A program made the position numbers and the translations under genes. Below are positions 46,099 to 55,130 of a stretch of 64,000 bases of DNA, piece by piece (the first letter of the stretch is position 1; each line of letters opens with the position of its first letter). The DNA comes from Nocardioides jiangsuensis (GTDB lineage Bacteria > Actinomycetota > Actinomycetes > Propionibacteriales > Nocardioidaceae). The stretch spans positions 744,001 through 808,000 of the forward strand of contig NZ_JAIEZQ010000002.1 of the NCBI RefSeq assembly GCF_019679455.1, read 5' to 3'. The notes beneath the pieces were generated by a model, which saw only the letters and a list, made by a program, of their open reading frames with translations, was not told where the DNA came from and did not search any database.

Positions 46099-47445
46099 TC
46101 ACTTCCTGCGGATCAGCGCCTTCGCGGTGCCCAGCCGGACCGAGATCTCGCCGGCGGTGCCCTCGAAGAGGGTGACCCTGGCGGCGGTGACCCGGATGCT
46201 GCGCCGGGTCCGCTCGACCAGGTTCACCTCGACGCGCGCGGTGCCGCCGGGGATCGCGAAGGACCGCGCGTCGCGGGGGATCGCCCGCTCGGTGCCGTTG
46301 ACGGTCAGCGAGCCGATGGTGGTGCCGGCGGCGTTGACCCGGACCCGGCCGTCGGCGCTCTGGCTGACGTTGGCGCGGCCGGTGACCGCGCCGAGGACCA
46401 CGGCCCCGTCACCCAGGGCGGCGCGGGTGATGGTCGCCTCGGTCCAGCCGCGGGCTGCCCCGGTGGAGCGCTGGACGCCGTACGCCGAGGCGCGGGCGCC
46501 GTCGACGACGAGCGCGTCCGCGTTGCCGGGGTCGGCGCCGGCGAGCGGGCTCCGCCGGACCTTGCCGTGGGTGCCCTCGCAGGGGAGCGGCTGGGTGGCG
46601 ATCCGGCCGCTCTGGACGATGCCGGCGAGCGCGTCGATCTCGACCGCGGTGGCGCCGCCGCCCATCGGGCCGGCGGGCAGGTCGCGGACCATCTTGCTCC
46701 AGCTGCGACCGATCTGGACCTCGGTGCCGTCGGTGAGGGTCACCCGGAGCATGTAGCCGCTGGCCACGCCGATCCCGGCCCGCTCGATGGTGTACGCCGA
46801 GCCCTGCCGGACCACGCCGAGCCCGGGGATCGCGATCCTGCCGCCGTTCTCCTGGAGGGCGGCGAGCACGCCATCGATCCCGTCCTGGGCGCCCTGCACG
46901 AGGTCGCCGAGGGGGCCCTCGACGGGGGTGTCCTCCGCGACCGTCACCGACACGTCCGAGGAGGAGAAGTCCGTGCTGGCGCCGAACCGGCGGGCACCGT
47001 CCCTGCGCCACACGTGGGTGCGGGTCGCGAGCCCGGTCAGCGCCAGCGCGGCGCCGTCGGAGCCGCGCAGCGTGACGTCCGCGATGCGGTTGACCCCGCG
47101 GACCCCGACGACCCCGCGCTTGGCCCGGCGGTAGGTGGTGTTGGTGCTGGTCACCGCGCCGATGTCGATCTGCGGGCTCTCCTGCACCGAGGCCACCTTG
47201 TTGCCGCGGGTGACCCCGGCCTCCTTGGTGCAGCCGAGCGGGGACCATGCGCTGCGGCCGGACCGCAGGCCGGCGTCGCCGCTGACGACACGGGTGCCGA
47301 AGGCGCTGCCCTCGAAACCGTAGGGCGTGACGTACCGCTGGGCCTGGGCAGGCGCGGCGGCGAGGACCAGGGCCCCGGAGAACGTGACCCCGAGGGCGGT
47401 GACGGTGGCGGCTGCCCGTGTGAGCAGCCCGATGCGTGCGTTCAA
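46099..47445 (-). CDS. Secreted protein, possible choice-of-anchor type
   Basis: A 448-aa exported protein. The signal peptide runs from MNARIGLLTRAAATVTALG to AAAPAQA, and the mature chain begins QRYVTPYGFEGSAFGTRVV. The rest is beta-rich, with repeated turns such as RAKRGVVGVRGVNRIADVTL. It looks like actinobacterial choice-of-anchor P-type surface proteins, an uncertain call; it lacks a sorting motif. The TTG at 47445 is the best start (GGGAAG 5 nt upstream); no ATG or GTG suits. A CRP-like site lies 134 bp upstream. Confidence 0.65.
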   Translation of the reverse strand: MNARIGLLTRAAATVTALGVTFSGALVLAAAPAQAQRYVTPYGFEGSAFGTRVVSGDAGLRSGRSAWSPLGCTKEAGVTRGNKVASVQESPQIDIGAVTSTNTTYRRAKRGVVGVRGVNRIADVTLRGSDGAALALTGLATRTHVWRRDGARRFGASTDFSSSDVSVTVAEDTPVEGPLGDLVQGAQDGIDGVLAALQENGGRIAIPGLGVVRQGSAYTIERAGIGVASGYMLRVTLTDGTEVQIGRSWSKMVRDLPAGPMGGGATAVEIDALAGIVQSGRIATQPLPCEGTHGKVRRSPLAGADPGNADALVVDGARASAYGVQRSTGAARGWTEATITRAALGDGAVVLGAVTGRANVSQSADGRVRVNAAGTTIGSLTVNGTERAIPRDARSFAIPGGTARVEVNLVERTRRSIRVTAARVTLFEGTAGEISVRLGTAKALIRRK

Positions 47446-47748
47446 GGTGACTTCCCGTTCACTCGTGACGTGTGGTGCCGAGCGAGCGAGCCGGCCACCC
47501 GAGACCGGCGGACCCACGTGCCCGTGCCAGGAGAACGACCGCGCCGTGCAAACGTGACGCTGCGGTCCGGAACTGGCCTGTGACGTCTGTCACGGCGGGA
47601 AGTTACCCGCGGGTTCCCGGTGCAAACCGGGCCGAGACCGACGAGTCGGGCGAGGGGAGGAGTGCCGCGAAGCGGACGATTGCGCGCCCGGGGGACAGCG
47701 GAGGGGAGAAGTTGCGCGAAACAGCGCGAACGGGGAGAGAAGGAACGG
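47446..47748. other. Intergenic region between secreted-protein gene and tRNA-Arg
   Basis: About 300 bp without a convincing gene. It contains the CRP-like palindrome at 47579-47594 and, next to the tRNA, purine-rich sequence. Open frames across it show no coding signature. Confidence 0.6.
47579..47594. promoter_or_regulatory. CRP/GlxR-like palindrome
   Basis: TGTGACGTCTGTCACG matches TGTGA-N6-TCACA at nine of ten bases, the site of CRP-family regulators (mycobacterial CRP, corynebacterial GlxR). It lies upstream of the secreted-protein gene on the minus strand. Confidence 0.55.
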
Positions 47749-47820
47749 CGCCCCCGGTAGGATTCGAACCTACGCTCCCGCCTCCGGAGGGCGGTGCTCT
47801 ATCCCCTGAGCTACGGGGGC
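47749..47820 (-). tRNA. tRNA-Arg (anticodon CCG)
   Basis: A 72-nt cloverleaf: acceptor GCCCCCG/CGGGGGC, D arm GCTC...GAGC, anticodon stem CCGCC/GGCGG with loop CTCCGGA (anticodon CCG, reads CGG), a 4-nt variable loop, T arm GTAGG-TTCGAAT-CCTAC, discriminator G. A full CCA end is not encoded. Confidence 0.97.
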
Positions 47821-47879
47821 TCTTAGGGTGCGCGAAGAGCGTACATGACGCGCAGGGCCAAGGTGATTGGGGGCTGCCG

Positions 47880-48284
47880 ATGTCGACCAGAGCGACGCTC
47901 CGCGCCCTCGTCGTGGACGACTCCGCGGTGATCCGCGAGCTGATCGCCGTGAACCTCCAGCTCGAGGGCTTCGAGGTCACCACCGCCGCCGACGGGCAGG
48001 CCGCGCTCGACCTCGCGGTGGAGCTCGCGCCCGACGTGATCACGCTCGACGTGATGATGCCCCGGATGAGCGGCTTCGACGTGGTGGCCCGGCTGCGCGA
48101 CGACCCGGCCACGGCGTGGATCCCGATCGTGATGGTCACCGGGCGCGCCCAGGCCGCCGACGTGTCCCGGGGCGAGGCTCTCGGCGTCGAGGCCTACCTG
48201 ACCAAGCCGTTCGAGCCCGCCGAGCTCGTCGAGGTGGTCACGCGGCTCGCCAGCGACGCGCGCCGCGGCAGCCGCCGGCCCTGA
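47880..48284 (+). CDS. Single-domain response regulator
   Basis: A 134-aa receiver domain with little else. Acidic pocket LVVDDSAVI, phosphorylation Asp57 in TLDVMMPRMSGFD, switch Thr in IVMVTGRAQ, Lys in AYLTKPFEPAEL. It lacks a DNA-binding or enzymatic output, so it probably relays a signal to a partner protein. It stands just before argS, and no kinase gene is adjacent. The start ATG at 47880 lies 59 bp from the tRNA. Confidence 0.9.
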   Translation: MSTRATLRALVVDDSAVIRELIAVNLQLEGFEVTTAADGQAALDLAVELAPDVITLDVMMPRMSGFDVVARLRDDPATAWIPIVMVTGRAQAADVSRGEALGVEAYLTKPFEPAELVEVVTRLASDARRGSRRP

Positions 48285-48327
48285 TCCACGGGACGGTATC
48301 GGGGTGAGTCCCCCGAGGGCTCGCGGA

Positions 48328-48333
48328 TACCCT
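48328..48333 (+). promoter_or_regulatory. -10 hexamer TACCCT, leaderless argS
   Basis: TACCCT ends 6 nt before the GTG of argS, the first gene of the argS-lysA-hom-thrC-thrB run, and no ribosome site is seen. Confidence 0.55.
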
Positions 48334-48339
48334 TGACCG

Positions 48340-50010
48340 GTGACTCCCGAACAGCTCTCCGACGCCATCGTCGCCGCCCTGACCGCTCTCACCGACGCGG
48401 GGTCGCTGACCCTGCCCGACGGCGTGCCGGCACGGGTGGTCGTGGAGCGACCGAAGGTGCGGGAGCACGGCGACTACGCCACCAACGTCGCGCTCCAACT
48501 GGCGAAGAAGGCCGGCCTCCCGCCGCGCGAGCTCGCCACGCTGCTCGCCGAGGTGCTCGGGCAGGCCGACGGCGTCGCCTCGGTGGAGATCGCCGGCCCC
48601 GGCTTCCTCAACATCCGGGTCGAGGCGGGCGCTCAGGGCGCGCTGGCCGCGCAGATCGTCGCGGCCGGGTCGTCGTACGGCTCCTCGAACCTCTTCGCGG
48701 GGGAGAAGGTGAACCTCGAGTTCGTCTCCGCCAACCCGACCGGGCCGATCCACATCGGTGGTGTGCGCTGGGCGGCCGTCGGGGACGCGCTCGGCCGGAT
48801 CTTCAGCTTCAGCGGCGCCGACGTGACCCGGGAGTACTACTTCAACGACCACGGCGCGCAGATCGACCGGTTCGCCCGATCGCTGCTCGCCAGCGCCAAG
48901 GGCGAGCCCACGCCCGAGGACGGGTACGGCGGCCAGTACATCGTCGAGATCGCCCAGGCCGTGCTCGCGAAGGAGCCCGACGCCCTCGACCTGCCCGACG
49001 ACGAGGCACAGGAGGTGTTCCGGGCCGTCGGAGTGAACCTGATGTTCGACGAGATCAAGAAGAGCCTGCACGACTTCGGGGTCGACTTCGACGTCTACTT
49101 CCACGAGAACAACCTCCACGAGTCCGGCGCGGTGAAGCGGGCCATCGAGCGGCTCACCGAGATGGGCAACACCTACGAGGAGGACGGCGCCCTGTGGCTG
49201 CGCACCGAGAAGTTCGGTGACGACAAGGACCGGGTGATCGTCAAGTCCGACGGCAAGGGCGCCTACATCTCCGGCGACCTCGCCTACTACCTCGACAAGC
49301 GCGAGCGGGGCTTCGACCGCTGCCTGATCATGCTCGGCGCCGACCACCACGGGTACGTCGGCCGGATGAACGCCATGTGCGCCGCGTTCGGCGACCAGCC
49401 CGGGGTGAACCTGGAGATCCTCATCGGTCAGATGGTCAACCTGCTCCGCGACGGCGAGCCGCTGCGGATGTCGAAGCGGGCCGGGACCGTGCTCACCCAG
49501 GACGACCTCGTCGACGCGATCGGCGTGGACGCCTCGCGCTACGCGCTGGCCCGCTACACGACCGACACCACGATCGACATCGACCTCGAGCTGTGGGCGC
49601 GCCAGACGAGCGACAACCCGGTGTTCTACGTGCAGTACGCCCACGCGCGGCTCGCGTCGATCCTGCGCAACGCCAAGGACCTCGGCATCGAGGCGCCCGG
49701 CGAGGCCGGCGGGTTCGACCCGTCGCTGCTCTCGCACGAGAAGGAGGGCGAGCTGCTCCGGGCGCTCGCGGAGTTCCCCCGGGTGGTCGCCGCCGCCGCG
49801 CAGCTGCGCGAGCCGCACCGCGTCGCCCGCTACCTCGAGGACACCGCGTCGGCGTTCCACAAGTTCTACGACCTCTGCCGGGTGCTGCCCCAGGGCGACG
49901 AGGAGCCCACCGACCTGCACCGGGCGCGGCTGCTGCTCGTCGCGGCCACCAAGACCGTCTTCGCCAACGGCCTGCGACTGCTCGGCGTCTCGGCGCCCGA
50001 GCGGATGTGA
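48340..50010 (+). CDS. argS: Arginyl-tRNA synthetase
   Basis: A 556-aa class I synthetase. The HIGH motif occurs as [15 protein letters not shown], and the KMSKS region appears as RMSKRAGTV; the N-terminal Add-1 domain and the C-terminal DALR anticodon domain ([16 protein letters not shown]) are present. It charges tRNA-Arg, one of which lies 500 bp upstream. lysA follows 6 nt after the stop. As in Mycobacterium, it opens the argS-lysA-hom-thrC-thrB block. Confidence 0.97.
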   Translation: MTPEQLSDAIVAALTALTDAGSLTLPDGVPARVVVERPKVREHGDYATNVALQLAKKAGLPPRELATLLAEVLGQADGVASVEIAGPGFLNIRVEAGAQGALAAQIVAAGSSYGSSNLFAGEKVNLEFVSANPTGPIHIGGVRWAAVGDALGRIFSFSGADVTREYYFNDHGAQIDRFARSLLASAKGEPTPEDGYGGQYIVEIAQAVLAKEPDALDLPDDEAQEVFRAVGVNLMFDEIKKSLHDFGVDFDVYFHENNLHESGAVKRAIERLTEMGNTYEEDGALWLRTEKFGDDKDRVIVKSDGKGAYISGDLAYYLDKRERGFDRCLIMLGADHHGYVGRMNAMCAAFGDQPGVNLEILIGQMVNLLRDGEPLRMSKRAGTVLTQDDLVDAIGVDASRYALARYTTDTTIDIDLELWARQTSDNPVFYVQYAHARLASILRNAKDLGIEAPGEAGGFDPSLLSHEKEGELLRALAEFPRVVAAAAQLREPHRVARYLEDTASAFHKFYDLCRVLPQGDEEPTDLHRARLLLVAATKTVFANGLRLLGVSAPERM

Positions 50011-50016
50011 TCGCCG

Positions 50017-51417
50017 GTGCGTGCACACGAGGCCGGATGGGCCCACGCCGAGGGCAACCACCGGGGACCGGCGTGGCTGCGGCAGCCCGCGGACGTCAAC
50101 GCGCTCGTCCCGCTGCTGTGGTCGGCCACCGCCCGCAAGAACGTTGACGGCGCCCTCGAGGTCGGGGGCGTGGACCTGCGCGACCTCGTCGCCGAGCACG
50201 GCTCGCCGGCGTACGTCCTGGACGAGGCCGACTTCCGCGGCCGCGCCCGCGCCTTCCGCGACGCGTTCTCCGACTACGACGTGTACTACGCCGGCAAGGC
50301 GTTCCTGTGCACGACGGTCGCGCGCTGGGTCGCCGAGGAGGGGCTCTGCCTCGACGTGTGCTCGGCGGGCGAGCTGGCGGTCGCGCTGCGCGCCGGGTTC
50401 GACCCGGCCCGGATCGGCTACCACGGCAACAACAAGACGACCGCCGAGCTGCGCCGCGCGCTCGAGGCCGGGGTCGGCCGGATCGTCGTGGACTCCTTCC
50501 AGGAGATCGACCGGCTGGCCAGGCTGACCGACGAGCTCGGCGTCACCTCCGGGGTGATGGTCCGGGTCACCGCCGGCGTCGAGGCGCACACCCACGAGTA
50601 CATCGCCACCGCCCACGAGGACCAGAAGTTCGGCTTCTCGATCACCTCCGGCGACGCGTTCGAGGCGGTCCGCCGGGTGCAGGCGACGCCCGGCCTGCGG
50701 CTGCTCGGGCTGCACTCGCACATCGGCTCGCAGATCTTCGACACCTCCGGGTTCGAGGTCGCCGCCCGCCGGGTGCTCACCCTGCACGCCAGGGTCTCCG
50801 ACGAGCTCGGCGTGGAGATGCCGGAGATGGACCTCGGCGGCGGCTTCGGGATCGCCTACACGACCCAGGACGACCCCTCCGACCCCGCCCAGCTGGCCAC
50901 CGAGATCACCAAGATCGTCGAGCACGAGTGTCGCGGGTTCGGGATCGCGGTGCCCGCGCTGTCGGTCGAGCCCGGCCGGGCCATCGTCGGGCCCTCGGTG
51001 TGCACCGTGTACGAGGTCGGCACGGTCAAGGAGGTCGCGCTCGACGCCGGCGCCTCCCGCACCTACGTGTCGGTCGACGGCGGGATGAGCGACAACATCC
51101 GGACCGCGCTGTACGACGCGGACTACTCCTGCACGATCGCGTCCCGGCGCTCCGACGCCGCCCCGGTCCTCGGCCGGCTGGTGGGCAAGCACTGCGAGGC
51201 CGGCGACATCGTGGTCAAGGACGAGTTCGTCCCCGGGGACCTCGCGCCGGGCGACCTGATGGCGGTGCCCGGCACCGGCGCCTACTGCCGCTCGATGGCG
51301 AGCAACTACAACCACGCGCTGCGTCCGCCCGTGATCGCGGTCCGCGACGGGGTGGCGAACCTCGTCGTGCGCCGCGAGACCGAGGACGACCTGCTGCGCA
51401 CCGACGTGGGAGCCTGA
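50017..51417 (+). CDS. lysA: Diaminopimelate decarboxylase
   Basis: A 466-aa PLP enzyme that decarboxylates meso-diaminopimelate to lysine. The PLP lysine is in VYYAGKAFLC; other marks are HGNNKTTAELR, LHSHIGSQIFD, LGGGFGIAY, EPGRAIVGP and the Cys of the C-terminal domain in GKHCEAGDIV. The N-terminus has an extra 25 residues compared with many LysA proteins, and the GTG at 50017 lies 6 nt past argS. Confidence 0.96.
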   Translation: MRAHEAGWAHAEGNHRGPAWLRQPADVNALVPLLWSATARKNVDGALEVGGVDLRDLVAEHGSPAYVLDEADFRGRARAFRDAFSDYDVYYAGKAFLCTTVARWVAEEGLCLDVCSAGELAVALRAGFDPARIGYHGNNKTTAELRRALEAGVGRIVVDSFQEIDRLARLTDELGVTSGVMVRVTAGVEAHTHEYIATAHEDQKFGFSITSGDAFEAVRRVQATPGLRLLGLHSHIGSQIFDTSGFEVAARRVLTLHARVSDELGVEMPEMDLGGGFGIAYTTQDDPSDPAQLATEITKIVEHECRGFGIAVPALSVEPGRAIVGPSVCTVYEVGTVKEVALDAGASRTYVSVDGGMSDNIRTALYDADYSCTIASRRSDAAPVLGRLVGKHCEAGDIVVKDEFVPGDLAPGDLMAVPGTGAYCRSMASNYNHALRPPVIAVRDGVANLVVRRETEDDLLRTDVGA

Positions 51418-51499
51418 CGCCGTTCCGGAAGGCGGACGGCCATCTCACGCTGCGGACGAGTTGGCGCCGAACCAGACCGACCTGGGGAGATACCCGAAG

Positions 51500-52837
51500 A
51501 TGAATGCCATGGACGGCCAGAGAAATGAGGACACCGTGCGCCCTCCTCTGCGGCTAGCGCTGCTCGGATGCGGCTCGGTCGGCAGCCAGGTGGTCCGGCT
51601 GCTGCGCGAGCAGGCCGACGACCTGACCGCCCGGGTCGGCGCACCGATCGAGCTCGTGGGCGTCGCCGTACGGCGCCCGGAGCTGCAGCGTGACGCCGAC
51701 GTCCCGGCCCACCTGCTCACCACCGACGCGGCGGGCCTGGTCAGCCGCGGCGACATCGACCTCGTCGTGGAGGTGATCGGCGGCATCGAGCCCTCCCGGT
51801 CGCTGATCCTCACCGCGCTGGAGAACGGCGCCTCGGTCGTCACCGCCAACAAGGCGCTGCTCGCCGAGGACGGCAGCACGCTGTTCGCCGCCGCCGAGAA
51901 GGCCGGCCGCGACCTGTACTACGAGGCGGCCGTCGCCGGCGCCATCCCGATCCTGCGTCCGCTGCGCGAGTCGCTCGCCGGCGACAAGGTGCGCCGCGTG
52001 CTCGGCATCGTCAACGGCACCACGAACTTCATCCTCGACAAGATGGACACCTCCGGCGCCGGCTTCACCGAGGCGCTCGAGGAGGCCCAGGACCTCGGGT
52101 ACGCCGAGGCGGACCCGACCGCCGACGTCGAGGGGTACGACGCCGCGGCGAAGGCCGCGATCCTGGCCAGCCTCGCCTTCCACACCCGCGTCACCGCCGC
52201 CGACGTCTACCGCGAGGGCATCTCCGACGTGACCGCGAGCGACGTCGCCTCGGCGCGGGAGATGGACAGCGTGGTCAAGCTGCTCGCGATCTGCGAGCTC
52301 ACCGACGGCCCGGACGGCCCCTCGGTGTCCGCCCGCGTGCACCCGGCGATGATCCCGCGCAGCCACCCGCTGGCCAGCGTCCGCGAGGCCTACAACGCGG
52401 TCTTCGTCGAGAGCGAGGCCGCCGGCCAGCTGATGTTCTACGGCCCCGGCGCCGGCGGCGCACCGACCGCGAGCGCCGTCCTCGGCGACCTGGTGACGGT
52501 CGCCCGGAACCGGCTGATGGACGTGCGCGGCGCGGGGGAGTCGGCCTACGCCCAGTGCGAGGTGCTGCCGATGGGGAGCACCGAGACGCGCTACCACGTC
52601 GCGATCGACGTCGACGACAAGGCCGGCGTGCTCGCCCAGGTCGCGCACACGTTCGCCGACCACGGGGTCTCGATCAAGACCGTGCGCCAGGAGGGCCGCG
52701 GCGTCGACGCGCAGCTCGTGGTGGTCTCCCACCGGGCGGCCGACGCCGATCTCGCGGCGACCGTCGAGGCGCTGCGGACGATGCCGAACGTGCACGACGT
52801 CTCCTCGATCATGCGGGTGGAAGGGGACGGCGAGTGA
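51500..52837 (+). CDS. hom: Homoserine dehydrogenase
   Basis: About 445 aa; reduces aspartate semialdehyde to homoserine. NAD(P) site [17 protein letters not shown], substrate motif [14 protein letters not shown] and [20 protein letters not shown], then a C-terminal ACT domain (about 355-425) that allows threonine feedback, as known in the family. The start is uncertain: ATG 51500 with GGGGAGA, or GTG 51536 with GAGGA 5 nt upstream. Its stop overlaps thrC (GTGA). Confidence 0.95.
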   Translation: MNAMDGQRNEDTVRPPLRLALLGCGSVGSQVVRLLREQADDLTARVGAPIELVGVAVRRPELQRDADVPAHLLTTDAAGLVSRGDIDLVVEVIGGIEPSRSLILTALENGASVVTANKALLAEDGSTLFAAAEKAGRDLYYEAAVAGAIPILRPLRESLAGDKVRRVLGIVNGTTNFILDKMDTSGAGFTEALEEAQDLGYAEADPTADVEGYDAAAKAAILASLAFHTRVTAADVYREGISDVTASDVASAREMDSVVKLLAICELTDGPDGPSVSARVHPAMIPRSHPLASVREAYNAVFVESEAAGQLMFYGPGAGGAPTASAVLGDLVTVARNRLMDVRGAGESAYAQCEVLPMGSTETRYHVAIDVDDKAGVLAQVAHTFADHGVSIKTVRQEGRGVDAQLVVVSHRAADADLAATVEALRTMPNVHDVSSIMRVEGDGE

Positions 52838-53940
52838 CCACGCCGGACGCCCCCGCGGCCGGGGGACACGGCCCGGCGGCCCACCAGTGGCGCGGGGTCA
52901 TCGAGGAGTACCGCTCCTGGCTCGACCTTCCCGCGGGCACCCCGACGTACACCCTCCGCGAGGGTGGCACGCCGCTCGTCGAGAGCCGCTGGCTCTCGGA
53001 GCTGACCGGAGCCGACGTCTGGCTCAAGGTCGAGGGCGACAACCCCACCGGCTCCTTCAAGGACCGCGGCATGACGGTCGCGCTCTCGGTGGCCGTCGGC
53101 CAGGGGGCCGAGGCCGTGGTGTGCGCCTCGACCGGCAACACCTCGGCGTCGATGGCGGCCTATGCCGCGCGCGCCCGGGTCAAGCCGCTGGTGCTGATCC
53201 CGCAGGGCAAGATCGCCGCAGGCAAGCTCGCGCAGGCGATCGTGCACGGCGCCCAGGTGATCATGGTCCGCGGCAACTTCGACGACTGCCTGCGGATCTC
53301 GCGCGAGCTCTCGGAGCGCTACCCGGTCGCGCTGGTGAACTCCGTGAACCCGATGCGCCTCGAGGGGCAGAAGACCGCGTCGTTCGAGATCGTCGACTTC
53401 CTCGGCGACGCCCCCGACGTGCACGTGCTGCCGGTCGGCAACGCCGGCAACATCTCGGCGTACTGGAAGGGCTACCTGGAGTACGAGAAGGCCGGCCGCA
53501 GCACGCGCAAGCCGCGGATGCTCGGCTGGCAGGCCGCGGGCGCGGCGCCGTTCGTCGTCGGCGGCCCGGTCAGCGACCCCGAGACCGTCGCCTCGGCGAT
53601 CCGGATCGGCAACCCCGCCTCCTGGCGCCTCGCGGTCGAGGCGGGGGAGCGGTCCGGCGGCCGGTTCCGCGCCGTCACCGACGACGAGATCCTCGCCGCC
53701 CAGCGGCAGCTCGCCCACGAGGAGGGCGTGTTCGTGGAGCCCGCCTCCGCCGCCGGCGTGGCCGGGGTGCTGCAGGACGTCGCCGCCGGCGAGTCCTTCC
53801 GCGGTACGACGATGGTGGTGACCGTGACCGGTCACGGCCTCAAGGACATCGACACCGCGCTCTCCACCTTCACCGACCTCGTCGACACCGTGGTCGAGGC
53901 CGACGTCGACGCGGCGGCAGAGGCCGCCGGGCTGCGGTGA
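52834..53940 (+). CDS. thrC: Threonine synthase
   Basis: A 368-aa PLP enzyme, the last step of threonine synthesis. The PLP lysine is in [30 protein letters not shown] and [17 protein letters not shown] bind cofactor phosphate and substrate. The GTG at 52834 overlaps the hom stop. It lies between hom and thrB in one operon, the standard actinobacterial order. Confidence 0.96.
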   Translation: MTTPDAPAAGGHGPAAHQWRGVIEEYRSWLDLPAGTPTYTLREGGTPLVESRWLSELTGADVWLKVEGDNPTGSFKDRGMTVALSVAVGQGAEAVVCASTGNTSASMAAYAARARVKPLVLIPQGKIAAGKLAQAIVHGAQVIMVRGNFDDCLRISRELSERYPVALVNSVNPMRLEGQKTASFEIVDFLGDAPDVHVLPVGNAGNISAYWKGYLEYEKAGRSTRKPRMLGWQAAGAAPFVVGGPVSDPETVASAIRIGNPASWRLAVEAGERSGGRFRAVTDDEILAAQRQLAHEEGVFVEPASAAGVAGVLQDVAAGESFRGTTMVVTVTGHGLKDIDTALSTFTDLVDTVVEADVDAAAEAAGLR

Positions 53941-54857
53941 CGATGCCGACCTTCGTGACCGGGCCCGTCGAGGTCTCGGTGCCCGCGACCTGTGCGAACC
54001 TCGGCCCCGGCTACGACTCGCTCGGCCTGGCCCTCGACTTCCGCGACCTGGTCACCGCGGAGGTGACCGGCGGGTCCGGCGCTCCGGTGATCGAGGTGCG
54101 CGGCGAGGGGCGGGGCGAGGTCCCGCTCGACGAGAGCCACCTCGTGCACCGGGCCATGCGACGCGCGTTCGCCGAGATGGGTTGTGAGACGCCGGCGGTG
54201 CGCCTGACCTGCGACAACGTGATCCCGCACAGCCGGGGCCTGGGGTCGTCGTCCGCGGCGATCGTGGCCGGCATCTGCGCGGCCCGGGGCCTGGTCGCGG
54301 GCGGCTCGCTGCTGATGGACGACGACGCGGTGTTCGCCCTGGCCGCGACCATCGAGGGGCACCCCGACAACGTGGCGCCGGCGTTCTACGGCGGGTTCAC
54401 CATCGCCCGCGCCGAGGGCGGCACCTTCCACGCGACGTCGGTGTCGGTGGACCCCCGGGTCCAGGTGGTGGTGTTCGTGCCGCCCGACCCGGTCGAGACC
54501 AAGGTGGCGCGTGGGCTGCTCCCGGACTCCGTCCCGCACGCGGACGCCGCGGCGAACGCGGGGCGTGCCGCGCTGCTCGTGGCCGCGCTGAGCAGGCAGC
54601 CCGAGCTGCTGCACCCCGCCACCGAGGACTTCCTGCACCAGCGCTACCGGGAGCCGGCGATGCCGGCGAGCCTGCGCCTGGTGGACGCGCTCCGGGCCGA
54701 CGGCGTGCCCGCGGTGGTCTCCGGCGCCGGACCGACCGTGCTCGCCTTCGTCGACGGCTCGACCAGGGCCGAGGTCGAGGCCCGCGTGCCCTCGGGCTGG
54801 CAGGTCAGGGCGCTCGCGGTCGACCGGGACGGGGTCCGCGTCACCGCACGCGGCTGA
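53937..54857 (+). CDS. thrB: Homoserine kinase
   Basis: A 306-aa GHMP kinase. The ATP loop is [17 protein letters not shown], with [19 protein letters not shown] at the start and GAGPTVLAF near the end. It phosphorylates homoserine for thrC. The GTG at 53937 overlaps the thrC stop (GTGA); ATG 53943 is nearly as good. It is the last gene of the threonine block, followed by the rho promoter. Confidence 0.95.
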   Translation: MTMPTFVTGPVEVSVPATCANLGPGYDSLGLALDFRDLVTAEVTGGSGAPVIEVRGEGRGEVPLDESHLVHRAMRRAFAEMGCETPAVRLTCDNVIPHSRGLGSSSAAIVAGICAARGLVAGGSLLMDDDAVFALAATIEGHPDNVAPAFYGGFTIARAEGGTFHATSVSVDPRVQVVVFVPPDPVETKVARGLLPDSVPHADAAANAGRAALLVAALSRQPELLHPATEDFLHQRYREPAMPASLRLVDALRADGVPAVVSGAGPTVLAFVDGSTRAEVEARVPSGWQVRALAVDRDGVRVTARG

Positions 54858-54876
54858 CCAGCGCGCCGCGACCCCG

Positions 54877-54903
54877 GGGAATGAAGAGGCCGCCGCCCGG
54901 GTT
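54877..54903 (+). promoter_or_regulatory. SigR-type promoter before rho (GGGAAT-N18-GTT)
   Basis: GGGAAT at 54877-54882 and GTT at 54901-54903 have exactly the 18-nt spacer of SigR/SigH promoters, identical in layout to the sigR and rpmE elements in this window. The GTT is the first part of GTTGT-AACCC-ACAAC, a short dyad that could be an operator or hairpin. Confidence 0.75.
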
Positions 54904-55130
54904 GTAACCCACAACACCAGCACAGCGAGCAGAAAGTGCTACGCTGCAGATGCGCCACTGGTCGAGCCTCAGCGCTGACCCGAGTCCGGTGCACATTCTT
55001 CCTCGCACTTCTCAGTCCTGGATGCAACGGTCCCGTACGGGTCCATGGCGTCCTGGCTCGAAGCAGGAAACCACATCGACACTGGCCCCCGGTGCACACT
55101 GGGCAGGCCTGGACGTGGGAAGGACCTCAC
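54904..55130 (+). other. Long leader of rho
   Basis: A 5' leader of about 220 nt with lower GC than the flanking genes. It contains TACGCT (54940-54945), a second possible -10, and the palindrome CCCGTACGGG. rho is known to be attenuated by its own product in its leader in other bacteria; this leader has room for that, but I cannot show it. Confidence 0.4.

Noticed and set aside
48238-51315. A 1025-codon minus-strand open frame antisense to argS and lysA
   Set aside because: Shadow of two certain genes.
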